A stretch of DNA of 64,000 nt. Origin: Acinetobacter colistiniresistens (GTDB taxonomy: Bacteria; Pseudomonadota; Gammaproteobacteria; Pseudomonadales; Moraxellaceae). Positions 30,885 to 39,112 of this stretch are shown piece by piece. Under the pieces are notes generated by a model. The model saw only the letters and a program-made list of their open reading frames with translations, searched no databases and was not told where the DNA came from. Both the position numbers and the translations under genes were made by a program. Location of the stretch: positions 1,240,001 through 1,304,000 of the forward strand of contig NZ_CP102099.1 of the NCBI RefSeq assembly GCF_024582815.1, read 5' to 3'. Within the stretch, counting starts at the first letter, position 1. Each line of letters begins with the position of its first letter.

Positions 30885-32048
30885 ATGCACCTTAATCCTT
30901 TGTACTATAGCGAGCAGCATCTTGAATTTGCCAAGAGTATTCGACGTTTTGTTGAAAAAGAAATTTCGCCTTTTATCAATGAATGGGATGAAAGTGAAAC
31001 CTTTCCGAGAGAGCTCTATAAGAAAGCAGCAGATATTGGTTTGTTGGGATTAGGGTTTGAAGAGCAATATGGTGGAATTGCGGGTACAGATGCATTTTAT
31101 ACGTTGTTATCTTCGATTGAGTTAGCAAAATGTGCTTCGGGTGGTCTAGCTGCTTCCTTACTTTCACATACCATTGGTGCGCCACCCATCCAACATTTTG
31201 CCAATGAAGTGGTCAAAGCTCAGGTGCTGCCTCAGATTTTATCAGGTGAAAAGATATCGGCATTGGCGATTACTGAGCCAGGAGGTGGTTCAGATGTCGC
31301 TTCACTTAAAACCAAGGCAGTGCGTGAAGGTGATTATTTTCTGGTGAGTGGTGAAAAAACCTTTATCACTTCAGGGATGCGAGCGGATTATTATTCAGTG
31401 GCAGTGCGTACTGATCCGAATGCGAAAGGGGCAAATGGTATATCCATGCTTCTCATAGATGCACATAGTGCAGGAATCACTAAAACCAAACTAGATAAAA
31501 TGGGATGGTGGGCTTCAGATACAGCACATTTGCATTTTGATAATGTCAAAGTACCTGCCAGCCATTTATTAGGTCCAGAAAATATGGGCTTTCTGGTGAT
31601 TATGAATAACTTCAATATGGAGCGTTTTTTCCTTGCAGCCAGTAGTTATGGCTTTGCCTTGACTTGTTATGAGGAAGCATTGGATTGGGCACAGCAACGC
31701 CAAACCTTCGGTAAGCGTCTAGTTGATCATCAGGTGATGCGCCATAAATTGGTGGACATGGCTACGCGACTGACCGCCACTCGTGCTTTACTCGAGGATA
31801 CAGCTTATCGTTTAGGTAAGCCTGAATTGCAGGGCAGTGAACTGATCGCCCAGATTTGTATGCTGAAGAATGTTGCCACTCAAACCATGCAATTCTGTGC
31901 TGATGCTGCGGTACAAACACTTGGAGGCATGGGCTTTATGCGCGGTACCAAATCCGAACGAATCTATCGTGAAGTGAAGGTAAATATGATTGGTGGAGGT
32001 GCAGAAGAGATTATGAAGGACTTAATTAGTAAGCAATTGGGTTATTAA
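30885..32048 (+). CDS. Acyl-CoA dehydrogenase, citronellyl-CoA dehydrogenase-like
   Basis: The 387-residue flavoprotein has the standard acyl-CoA dehydrogenase order. It has N-terminal helices (FVEKEISPFINEWDE), a middle beta domain with ALAITEPGGGSDVASLKT (FAD/substrate loop) and GEKTFITSGMRAD, then C-terminal helices with QRQTFGKRLVDHQ and TLGGMGFMRG ... YREVKVNMIGGGAEEIM. It resembles AtuD in length and ends. AGGAAG precedes ATG 30885. The operator upstream matches the atu operators, so it probably acts in acyclic-terpene oxidation, for example on citronellyl-CoA or a later chain-shortened acyl-CoA. The exact substrate is inferred. Confidence 0.85.
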   Translation: MHLNPLYYSEQHLEFAKSIRRFVEKEISPFINEWDESETFPRELYKKAADIGLLGLGFEEQYGGIAGTDAFYTLLSSIELAKCASGGLAASLLSHTIGAPPIQHFANEVVKAQVLPQILSGEKISALAITEPGGGSDVASLKTKAVREGDYFLVSGEKTFITSGMRADYYSVAVRTDPNAKGANGISMLLIDAHSAGITKTKLDKMGWWASDTAHLHFDNVKVPASHLLGPENMGFLVIMNNFNMERFFLAASSYGFALTCYEEALDWAQQRQTFGKRLVDHQVMRHKLVDMATRLTATRALLEDTAYRLGKPELQGSELIAQICMLKNVATQTMQFCADAAVQTLGGMGFMRGTKSERIYREVKVNMIGGGAEEIMKDLISKQLGY

Positions 32049-32058
32049 AATGATCTCC

Positions 32059-32098
32059 AGGAGCTTATCGTATTGGTTCAAGCCAATAAGCTCCTTTT
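32059..32098 (+). terminator. Probable terminator after the acyl-CoA dehydrogenase
   Basis: GGAGCTTA (32060-32067) pairs with TAAGCTCC (32087-32094), with an inner ATTGG/CCAAT pairing and a short T4 tail. It is weaker than the other terminators here. Confidence 0.5.
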
Positions 32099-32238
32099 CC
32101 CTCAGAATGAACTGCGATATACCAAATAGATGAATCCTGAGCGTAGACCCAAAACGGCAATCTTTGATGTTGCATATATTTCGCCTAAAGAATTGGCATT
32201 AGTTTCTTTTTACCTTAATAGATCCGATATTTCAACGA

Positions 32239-32748
32239 TTAAAAAGTCTGGTATTTTTTATCGGTCCAATCGCTATTTAAAATGGCCCAACGCTCATGGT
32301 CTTTCCATTCTTTTCCGCCCACTCGTAGATACTGGCGAGAAAAGCCTTCTTTTATAAAACCTGCATGTGCCACAAGGCGAATAGAGGATAGATTGTCTGG
32401 TTGAATATTGGCTTCTAGTCGATGTAGATTCAGTGTTTGAAATGCTTCGTGTAAAACCAGTTGCAGTCCATGCCGCATATAGCCTTGTCCTGCATAAGGA
32501 TAAAAGGCTTCATAACCTAAATAGGCAGAATGGAAGTGACCTCGGATAATATTGGAGATATTAAAGGTGCCAACAATGGCATGATTTTCTTTCAAGCAGA
32601 CAAAATAACGATGTTCTTGAGCGAGGTAGTGTTCAAAATCAGTCGGCGGATAGGTCCACGGTTGATGCAGATGAATACTATTTGAGTAGGCATGTTTGAT
32701 TTCAGTTAAATCACTGCGTTGCGGCTTACGCAAATAGACTGGACTCAT
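32239..32748 (-). CDS. GNAT-family N-acetyltransferase (RimJ/RimL type)
   Basis: From ATG 32748 (MSPVYLRKPQRSDL) the protein is 169 residues. The start overlaps the atuR stop as ATGA, which indicates translational coupling, so this start is preferred over one 18 bp upstream. GNAT features are the beta strand FVCLKENHAIVGTFNIS, the acetyl-CoA loop region FYPYAGQGYMRHGLQLV, and LHRLEANIQPDNLSSIRL, which is typical of RimJ/RimL and other N-terminal acetyltransferases. The substrate is unknown. Its position as the second gene after the atu regulator is conserved only by inference. Confidence 0.85.
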   Translation of the reverse strand: MSPVYLRKPQRSDLTEIKHAYSNSIHLHQPWTYPPTDFEHYLAQEHRYFVCLKENHAIVGTFNISNIIRGHFHSAYLGYEAFYPYAGQGYMRHGLQLVLHEAFQTLNLHRLEANIQPDNLSSIRLVAHAGFIKEGFSRQYLRVGGKEWKDHERWAILNSDWTDKKYQTF

Positions 32749-33344
32749 TTCACCGCCATTTCCCAAACCATGTCAGTCAATTCATCAATTTTGACTTTGC
32801 CTTCGGGTCTATACCAAGTCACGGTCCAAGAAATCGAACCGCCGAGCAAACGACGCCAGATAAAAGCATCATGTTTGACTTTACCTTGGGCGCGTAGTTT
32901 TTCAATCACATCCAGCCAGACTTGCTCATATTCATTACGCATTTTTAAAAGGTAGTCTTGTTTTTCTTTTGATAGTGCAAACCATTCATGTACCAATACG
33001 GCCATAGCCGCACCTGTATCACCTGCAATGGAAAGTAATTCAGCCTTAATGAGATGACGTAATTGCTGTTCAGGATCAGTTGAGCGTTCAGCCGCTTCTT
33101 TTAAGCGGGCGAAGTTATAGATAATGGTTTGTTCCATCACTGTCGCTAGAATCTCATCTTTGCTTTTAAAGTGATGAAACAGGCTACCCGATTGAATGCC
33201 AATAAATTCACCGAGCTGACGAACCGTGGTTTTATCATAACCTTGTTTATAAAATAGATAGGCAGCACCTTGCAGTAGACGCCCGCGTGGACTGTCATCA
33301 AAACAAACAATCTTGGGTATTTGCTCAATTGAGGTTGCGATCAT
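32745..33344 (-). CDS. atuR: TetR-family repressor of the atu genes
   Basis: The 199-residue TetR-type protein has an N-terminal HTH (about 25-65) with GYDKTTVRQLGEFIGIQSGSLFHHFKSKDEIL broken here into its usual helix pattern of GxxxTTVRxL, GIQSGSLFHHF and KDEIL. A variable ligand-binding C-terminal domain follows. It is divergent from atuA, and two near-identical operators lie in the gap. In Pseudomonas AtuR binds two 13-bp inverted repeats between atuR and atuA and represses the cluster until a terpene-derived CoA thioester is present. That arrangement is reproduced here. Confidence 0.85.
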   Translation of the reverse strand: MIATSIEQIPKIVCFDDSPRGRLLQGAAYLFYKQGYDKTTVRQLGEFIGIQSGSLFHHFKSKDEILATVMEQTIIYNFARLKEAAERSTDPEQQLRHLIKAELLSIAGDTGAAMAVLVHEWFALSKEKQDYLLKMRNEYEQVWLDVIEKLRAQGKVKHDAFIWRRLLGGSISWTVTWYRPEGKVKIDELTDMVWEMAVK

Positions 33345-33421
33345 GCCTATCCGTCTATCCCGTTTAATCTAAAGTCTATTGTAACAAAATTCATTTCATG
33401 AATTGTCTTATCTTTTTATAA

Positions 33422-33499
33422 CAAGCATTTGCTTGAGTTTGTCTGTTCTTGCCAATACAGCATAGCATTATGCACTTTACAAACCAAGCACTTGCTTGG
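33422..33499 (+). promoter_or_regulatory. Twin AtuR operators in the atuR-atuA intergenic region
   Basis: Site 1, CAAGCATTTGCTTG (33422-33435), and site 2, ACCAAGCACTTGCTTGGT (33482-33499), are near-perfect dyads with a 2-bp centre and the shared core CAAGC(A/G)(T/C)TTGCTTG. Site 2 ends in TTGCTT, which can serve as a -35 for atuA, with a weak TTTAGT (33514-33519) as -10. The number and placing match the two inverted repeats reported for Pseudomonas AtuR. Confidence 0.75.
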
Positions 33500-33539
33500 T
33501 AATGTTAAGGCGTTTTTAGTAATAACAATGAGAAAGCGC

Positions 33540-35348
33540 ATGACAAGTGTCAAACAGGATGACCAGAGGCTAGTCAAAATCGGGTGTGCATCAGGGTTTT
33601 GGGGCGATACCAATACCGCTGCCTTTCAGTTGGTGCATCTGAGTGATATTGATTATTTAGTCTTTGATTATCTGTCAGAAATCACCATGTCGATTATGGC
33701 CAAGGCGATGATGCTGGATCCAAGTCATGGTTATGCACTGGATTTTGTCAGTCGAGTGATGGCACCCCTGATCCATAAAATTGCTGAGAAAAAAATTAAA
33801 GTGATCAGTAATGCAGGTGGGGTAAATCCATTGGCTTGCCGTGATGCCTTACAGAAAATCATTGATGAAAAAGGCTTGGATTTAAAAGTTGCTGTGGTGT
33901 TAGGCGATGATGTATTGCCAAAGCATGCTGAATTACTCACCCAAAATGTTCAGGAAATGTTTAATGGCGATGCCTTGCCTGCACATGTGGCCAGTAGCAA
34001 TGCCTATCTCGGTGCAGTTGCGATTCGTGATGCTTTGGACTTAGGTGCAGATATTGTGATTACAGGCCGTGTGGTCGACTCCGCAGTTGTGCTTGCCCCA
34101 TTATTGCATGAGTACAAATGGTCCCTCGATGATTATGACAAGCTAGCACAAGGTTCCTTGGCTGGGCATGTGATTGAATGTGGCGCACAGTGTACAGGGG
34201 GGAATTTTACCGATTGGCGTTTGGTTCAAGGCTTTGACAATATGGGCTTTCCAATCGTAGAAGTCAGCGCTGATGCCTCATTTATCGTGACCAAGCCTAA
34301 AGGAACGGGTGGATTGGTTTCGACTGCAACGGTAGCAGAGCAGATTGTCTATGAAATTGGCAATCCACAAGCTTATCTTTTACCTGATGTCACTGCTGAT
34401 TTTAGCCAAGTGCATTTAGAACAAGTAGCAGAGCATCGAGTCAAGGTGACAGGAGCAACAGGTCGTGCACCAACCCAGCAATATAAAGTCAGTGCGACCT
34501 ATGCAGATGGTTATCGAGTCTTGGTTAGCTTTTTAATCGCGGGTCGTGAAGCGCCAGAAAAAGCCCAAGCAATTGCCGATGCGATTATCAACAAATGTGA
34601 ACGCGTCTTGGCCTTACGTTCAGTCCCCCCATTTAGTGAAAAATCAGTCGAGATTCTTGGCATTGAAAGCACTTATGGTGCACATGCGAAAGTGACAGAC
34701 AGTCGCGAAGTAGTGGTCAAGATTGCGGTCAAGCATTTATTTAAAGAAGCCTGTATGTTCTTTGCGTCTGAAATTGCCCAAGCTTCAACTGGTATGGCAC
34801 CTGCATTGGCAGGGATTGTTGGTGGTCGCCCTAAAGCATCGGCCGTGGTGAAACTATTTTCATTCTTGATTGATAAAGATCAATTAAAGATCGAAGTCGA
34901 TTTTGCAGGGCAGCGTTATCCCGTACAGATTCCAACAGGACAAACGGCACCAGAGATCGAGCTACATCCAGTGGGGGAAGTGGCAACCTATCAAGGCGAT
35001 GAGATTGAAGTGCCTTTGATTGAGGTGGCACATTCACGTAGTGGCGATAAAGGCAATCATAGCAATATTGGGGTGATTGCACGTCAAGCAGAATATTTAC
35101 CATGGATTCGTGCCGCACTGACTGAAGCCAATGTTGCTGCGTATATGCAGCATGTTCTTGATCCTGATAAATCAAAAGTGATTCGTTATGAATTGCCAGC
35201 CATGCATGCACTGAATTTCATGCTGGAAAATGCATTGGGTGGCGGTGGGATTGCCAGTTTGCGGATTGACCCGCAGGGCAAAGCCTTTGCACAGCAACTA
35301 TTAGATATGCCGGTGAAAGTGCCAGCTCAATTGTTAGAAAAATATTAA
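33540..35348 (+). CDS. atuA: Acyclic terpene utilisation protein AtuA
   Basis: The 602-residue protein has the AtuA (DUF1446) N-terminal domain, with KIGCASGFWGDTN, YLVFDYLSEITMSIMAKAM and VISNAGGVNPLACRDAL. A C-terminal AtuA-like ferredoxin-fold part follows, with HSRSGDKGNHSNIGVIAR. AtuA is required for citronellol/geraniol growth in Pseudomonas, but its reaction is not settled. ATG 33540 is chosen because it lies about 14 nt after the predicted transcription start with GAGAAAG in front. Further upstream starts would lie inside the operator. It is first gene of atuABCDEF, 10 bp before atuB. Confidence 0.92.
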   Translation: MTSVKQDDQRLVKIGCASGFWGDTNTAAFQLVHLSDIDYLVFDYLSEITMSIMAKAMMLDPSHGYALDFVSRVMAPLIHKIAEKKIKVISNAGGVNPLACRDALQKIIDEKGLDLKVAVVLGDDVLPKHAELLTQNVQEMFNGDALPAHVASSNAYLGAVAIRDALDLGADIVITGRVVDSAVVLAPLLHEYKWSLDDYDKLAQGSLAGHVIECGAQCTGGNFTDWRLVQGFDNMGFPIVEVSADASFIVTKPKGTGGLVSTATVAEQIVYEIGNPQAYLLPDVTADFSQVHLEQVAEHRVKVTGATGRAPTQQYKVSATYADGYRVLVSFLIAGREAPEKAQAIADAIINKCERVLALRSVPPFSEKSVEILGIESTYGAHAKVTDSREVVVKIAVKHLFKEACMFFASEIAQASTGMAPALAGIVGGRPKASAVVKLFSFLIDKDQLKIEVDFAGQRYPVQIPTGQTAPEIELHPVGEVATYQGDEIEVPLIEVAHSRSGDKGNHSNIGVIARQAEYLPWIRAALTEANVAAYMQHVLDPDKSKVIRYELPAMHALNFMLENALGGGGIASLRIDPQGKAFAQQLLDMPVKVPAQLLEKY

Positions 35349-35358
35349 GGATGTAAAC

Positions 35359-36234
35359 ATGGGTTATCAATCAATTTTCAGGGCAGATGCATTTGCTAAT
35401 AAAGTCATTATTGTGACAGGAGGTGGCTCTGGTATTGGCCGTTGTACTGCACATGAACTGGCATCCTTAGGAGCGCAAGTCATCATTACAGGACGCAAAC
35501 TTGAAAAACTGGAAAAGGTTAGCCAGGAAATTCTGGAAGATGGCGGCAAGGTCCATTTCATCGTCTGCGACAACCGTGATGAAGAACAGGTCAAAAATAT
35601 GATTGCGGAAGTGCTGGAAAAATTTGGCCAGCTCGATGGTTTAGTCAATAATGCGGGTGGACAATTTCCTTCTGCATTAGAGAATATTTCTGCCAATGGT
35701 TTTGATGCCGTGGTTCGTAATAACCTGCACTCAACTTTTTACCTGATGCGAGAAGCCTATAACCAGTGGATGACAAAGCACGGCGGCAGCATTGTGAATA
35801 TGACCGCAGACATGTGGGGCGGTATGCCGGGCATGGGGCATTCAGGCGCAGCACGCTCAGGGGTAGATAATCTGACCAAAACGGCTTCAGTGGAATGGGG
35901 TAAATCTGGAGTACGTGTCAATGCAGTTGCACCGGGCTGGATTATTTCTTCGGGCATGGACAATTATAGCGGTGATTTTGCCAAAGTGATCATTCCAAGT
36001 TTAGCGAGTAATGTTCCGTTAAAACGTATGGGTACAGAATCAGAAATTTCCTCGGCGATTTGTTATCTACTTTCTGATGCAGCGGCTTTTGTATCAGGTG
36101 TCACCCTCCGCATTGATGGGGCTGCTTCACAAGGTACACGGATGTATCCATTGGCTGATGCAATCAACAATGAAGCCTTTAATGGTTTCCATCGTGCTTT
36201 TATCCCTGACATATTCAAAACTGCTGGAGAATAA
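35359..36234 (+). CDS. atuB: Short-chain dehydrogenase AtuB
   Basis: The 291-residue SDR has TGGGSGIGRC (cofactor loop, about 20-29), NNAGG and a VNAVAPGW end. The usual catalytic YxxxK is not present as such: the region reads GMGHSGAARSGVDNLTKTASVEWG. This is the form seen in peroxisomal trans-2-enoyl-CoA reductase-like SDRs, in which a His/Ser stand where Tyr is expected and Lys is kept. It likely reduces or oxidises a terpenoid acyl-CoA or alcohol in the Atu pathway. It is translated 10 bp after atuA and 2 bp before atuC, within one operon. Confidence 0.9.
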   Translation: MGYQSIFRADAFANKVIIVTGGGSGIGRCTAHELASLGAQVIITGRKLEKLEKVSQEILEDGGKVHFIVCDNRDEEQVKNMIAEVLEKFGQLDGLVNNAGGQFPSALENISANGFDAVVRNNLHSTFYLMREAYNQWMTKHGGSIVNMTADMWGGMPGMGHSGAARSGVDNLTKTASVEWGKSGVRVNAVAPGWIISSGMDNYSGDFAKVIIPSLASNVPLKRMGTESEISSAICYLLSDAAAFVSGVTLRIDGAASQGTRMYPLADAINNEAFNGFHRAFIPDIFKTAGE

Positions 36235-36236
36235 AC

Positions 36237-37850
36237 ATGACTATTCTCCAATCTGAAATTGCGGTCGGGAGTGAACAATATCAGCAGAATCGAGAAGCTT
36301 TACTGGCTCAACTGGCTGAGGTTCGTGCTGTACAGCAAAAGAGTATTGATAAGTCTTATGCGGCAAAACCTAAATTCGACAAGAAAGGCAAGATTTTACC
36401 GCATGAGCGTATTCGCTTGCTGTTAGATGCGGATTCACCTTTTATTGAGTTATGTGGTTTGGTTGGCTACAACATGCATGACGATAAAGATGGTTCCGAA
36501 GCTGGCGGTGGTGTGATTGCAGGGATTGGTTTTGTCAGTGGTGTGCGTGCGCTGGTTTCTGCCAGTAATAGTGCCATCAAAGGTGGCACCATGTCCCCAA
36601 TGGGCGTACATAAAACCTTACGCTTGCAAAAGATCGCATTAGAGCAAAAGTTACCGATGGTGACCTTGACAGAAAGTGGCGGAGCTAACCTGAATTATGC
36701 AGCGGAAGTATTTACCTATGGCGGCATGACCTTTGCCAATCAGGCGCGTTTATCTGCGGCAGGGATTCCCCAAGTTGCGGTGGTGCATGGCAATGCGACC
36801 GCGGGTGGGGCTTATCAGCCAGGTTTATCTGATTATGTAATTGCAGTACGTAAACAGACTGAAATGCTATTGGCAGGACCACCGTTGTTATTGGCAGCAA
36901 CAGGTGAGGTTGCAACTGCGGAAGAGCTGGGTGGTGCGGAAATGCATACTCAGGTTTCAGGCGTGGCGGAATATCTTGCGGAAAATGATGCTGATGGTAT
37001 TCGTTTAGCACGTGAGATTATTGAACACCTGAACTGGAGAGAACAAACCGCACAATTGAATCAGCATTATAAAGAACCGCGTTATGCTGCGGAGGAATTG
37101 TTAGGCATTATTCCTCAAGATCCAAAGCAACCTTTTGATATGAAAGAAATCATTGCACGGATCATTGATGATTCAGATTTTCTGGAATTCAAGCAGGAAT
37201 ATGATGCTTTAACGGTCTGTGGCTGGGCAAAAATGGGAGGGCTACATATCGGCATTATTACTAATAATGGCCCAATTACCCCGCAGGGAGCGGCTAAAGC
37301 AGCGCAGTTTATTCATCTGTGTGAACAGACCCAACGCCCACTCTTGTTTCTTCACAATACCACTGGTTTTATGGTCGGAACCGATGCCGAACAGAACGGC
37401 ATTATCAAACATGGTTCCAAGCTGATCCAGGCTGTGGCCAATGCCACAGTACCCAAGATTTCGATTGTGGTTGCAGGTTCTTATGGCGCAGGCAACTATG
37501 CCATGTGTGGCCGCAGTTTGTCGCCACAATTTATCTTTGCATGGCCCAATTCACATGTTGCAGTGATGGGTGCAGCACAAGCGGGCAAAGTCTTGCGTAT
37601 CGTGGCTGAGGGCAAACAAAAAGCTTCAGGAATGGAACCTAATCCGCAGATGCTGGACTTCTTGGAACAAAGCACAGCCATGAAATTGGAACAGCAGTCG
37701 ACGGCTTTATTCAATACCGCAATGTTGCATGACGACGGCATTATCGATCCGAGAGATACCCGAAAAGTACTGATTTTCTTATTACAAACCATGTATGAAG
37801 CACAGCAACGTGAGTTAAATCCAACCCGATTTGGTGTGTCGAGATTTTAA
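36237..37850 (+). CDS. atuC: Geranyl-CoA carboxylase, carboxyltransferase (beta) subunit
   Basis: The 537-residue protein is a carboxyl-transferase of the MccB/PccB type. It has the N-terminal half with LTESGGANLN and AGGAYQPGLSDYV, and the C-terminal half with HNTTGFMVGTDAEQNGIIKHG, GAGNYAMCGR and FAWPNSHVAVMGAAQAG. In the atu pathway it carboxylates the gamma-methyl of geranyl-CoA to make isohexenylglutaconyl-CoA, together with the biotin subunit AtuF. Methylcrotonyl-CoA carboxylase beta is a close relative; the atuA/atuB neighbours decide in favour of AtuC. AGGAG precedes ATG 36237 by six bases. Confidence 0.92.
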   Translation: MTILQSEIAVGSEQYQQNREALLAQLAEVRAVQQKSIDKSYAAKPKFDKKGKILPHERIRLLLDADSPFIELCGLVGYNMHDDKDGSEAGGGVIAGIGFVSGVRALVSASNSAIKGGTMSPMGVHKTLRLQKIALEQKLPMVTLTESGGANLNYAAEVFTYGGMTFANQARLSAAGIPQVAVVHGNATAGGAYQPGLSDYVIAVRKQTEMLLAGPPLLLAATGEVATAEELGGAEMHTQVSGVAEYLAENDADGIRLAREIIEHLNWREQTAQLNQHYKEPRYAAEELLGIIPQDPKQPFDMKEIIARIIDDSDFLEFKQEYDALTVCGWAKMGGLHIGIITNNGPITPQGAAKAAQFIHLCEQTQRPLLFLHNTTGFMVGTDAEQNGIIKHGSKLIQAVANATVPKISIVVAGSYGAGNYAMCGRSLSPQFIFAWPNSHVAVMGAAQAGKVLRIVAEGKQKASGMEPNPQMLDFLEQSTAMKLEQQSTALFNTAMLHDDGIIDPRDTRKVLIFLLQTMYEAQQRELNPTRFGVSRF

Positions 37851-37851
37851 T

Positions 37852-37921
37852 AATCCCTCCCAGCCTCCCTTTAAAAAGGGAGGAGTTCTCCTCTTTAATT
37901 AAAGAGGGGTTAGGGGAGATT
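37852..37921. repeat. Palindromic intergenic element between atuC and atuD
   Basis: Seventy bases contain two perfect hairpins in tandem (37864-37872 with 37875-37883, and the palindrome 37890-37907), bracketed by imperfectly complementary ends (AATCCCTCCC / GGGGAGATT). This is the layout of small mobile palindromic repeats and is inside an otherwise tight operon. Confidence 0.6.
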
Positions 37922-37941
37922 AATTTTAAGGAACAAAAACA

Positions 37942-39102
37942 ATGAAATTTACCGCAGAACATGAAGCTTTACGCCGTACCACACGTCAGTTTGTGGAAAA
38001 TGAATTAAACCCTTTTATTCCAGAATGGGAAGAAGCAGGCCGTTTTCCAATTCATGACGTGTTTAAAAAAATGGGGGATTTGGGCTTATTGGGGATTTGT
38101 AAGCCTGAGGAGAATGGTGGTTTAGGACTCGATTATTCATACAATCTTGTCGTGGCAGAAGAGTTAGGTCGTGCAGCGTGTGGGGGCGTACCACTTGCGA
38201 TTGGCGTGCAGACCGATATGGCGACGCCTGCACTGGCACGTTTTGGTAGCAAAGAACTACGAGATGAGTTTTTAAATCCTGCGATTCGTGGTGAATATGT
38301 CGCGTCGATTGCGGTCTCGGAAGTGCATGCGGGTTCTGACGTGGCAGCCATTAAAACTACAGCAAAAAAAGATGGCGATGATTATGTCATTAACGGCAGC
38401 AAGATGTGGATTACCAACTCATTGCAAGCCGATTTCTTTTGTCTATTGGCAAATACCTCGGATGACAAACCACACGTCAATAAATCCATGATTATTGTCC
38501 CAGCCAAGGCAGCAGGGATTAGTTTTTCAGAGCCACTGAATAAATTGGGCATGCGTTCAACCACCACTGCACAAGTCTATTTTGACAATGTTCGAGTACC
38601 GCAACGCAATTTAGTTGGTGTGGAAGGCATGGGCTTTATGATGCAAATGATGCAGTTCCAAGAGGAACGTATGTGGGCCTGTGCCAATGCGGTGGGAGGG
38701 ATGGAAAAAGTCATTCAGCAAACCATTGATTACACTAAGGATCGCACCACCTTTGGTCAGCCCCTGATTCATAACCAATATGTACATTTTCGTTTTGCTG
38801 AGCTGATGACTGAAGTCGCAGCACTGAAAGCTCTAACTTATCAAGCCTGTGAGCAGCATATTGCTGGTGAGGATGCAACCTTGATGGCGTCAATGGCGAA
38901 GCTGAAAGCAGGACGATTAAGTCGTGAGGTGGCAGATAGCTGTCTGCAATATTGGGGCGGTAATGGCTTTATGTGGGATAACCCTGCATCACAACTGTTC
39001 CGTGATGGGCGCTTAGGGTCGATTGGCGGCGGTGCAGATGAAATTATGCTTGGAATCATTTGTAAGCTCACCGATATTTTGCCGAAGAAACAGAAAAAAT
39101 AG
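37942..39102 (+). CDS. atuD: Citronellyl-CoA dehydrogenase AtuD
   Basis: The 386-residue acyl-CoA dehydrogenase contains SIAVSEVHAGSDVAAIKT, GSKMWITNSLQAD, TTFGQPLIHNQ and YWGGNGFMWDNPASQLFRDGRLGSIGGGADEIM. AtuD oxidises citronellyl-CoA to geranyl-CoA in the acyclic-terpene pathway. Unlike most family members the start is immediately behind a palindromic repeat, with AAGGAAC before ATG 37942. It overlaps nothing and is followed 10 bp later by atuE. The second dehydrogenase at 30885 may act on a different chain length. Confidence 0.92.
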   Translation: MKFTAEHEALRRTTRQFVENELNPFIPEWEEAGRFPIHDVFKKMGDLGLLGICKPEENGGLGLDYSYNLVVAEELGRAACGGVPLAIGVQTDMATPALARFGSKELRDEFLNPAIRGEYVASIAVSEVHAGSDVAAIKTTAKKDGDDYVINGSKMWITNSLQADFFCLLANTSDDKPHVNKSMIIVPAKAAGISFSEPLNKLGMRSTTTAQVYFDNVRVPQRNLVGVEGMGFMMQMMQFQEERMWACANAVGGMEKVIQQTIDYTKDRTTFGQPLIHNQYVHFRFAELMTEVAALKALTYQACEQHIAGEDATLMASMAKLKAGRLSREVADSCLQYWGGNGFMWDNPASQLFRDGRLGSIGGGADEIMLGIICKLTDILPKKQKK

Positions 39103-39112
39103 GAGCAGGAGC

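Noticed and set aside
32130..32357. Plus-strand frame of 75 codons after the acyl-CoA dehydrogenase
   Set aside because: It runs antisense into the acetyltransferase gene and shows no family features. I consider it a chance frame.
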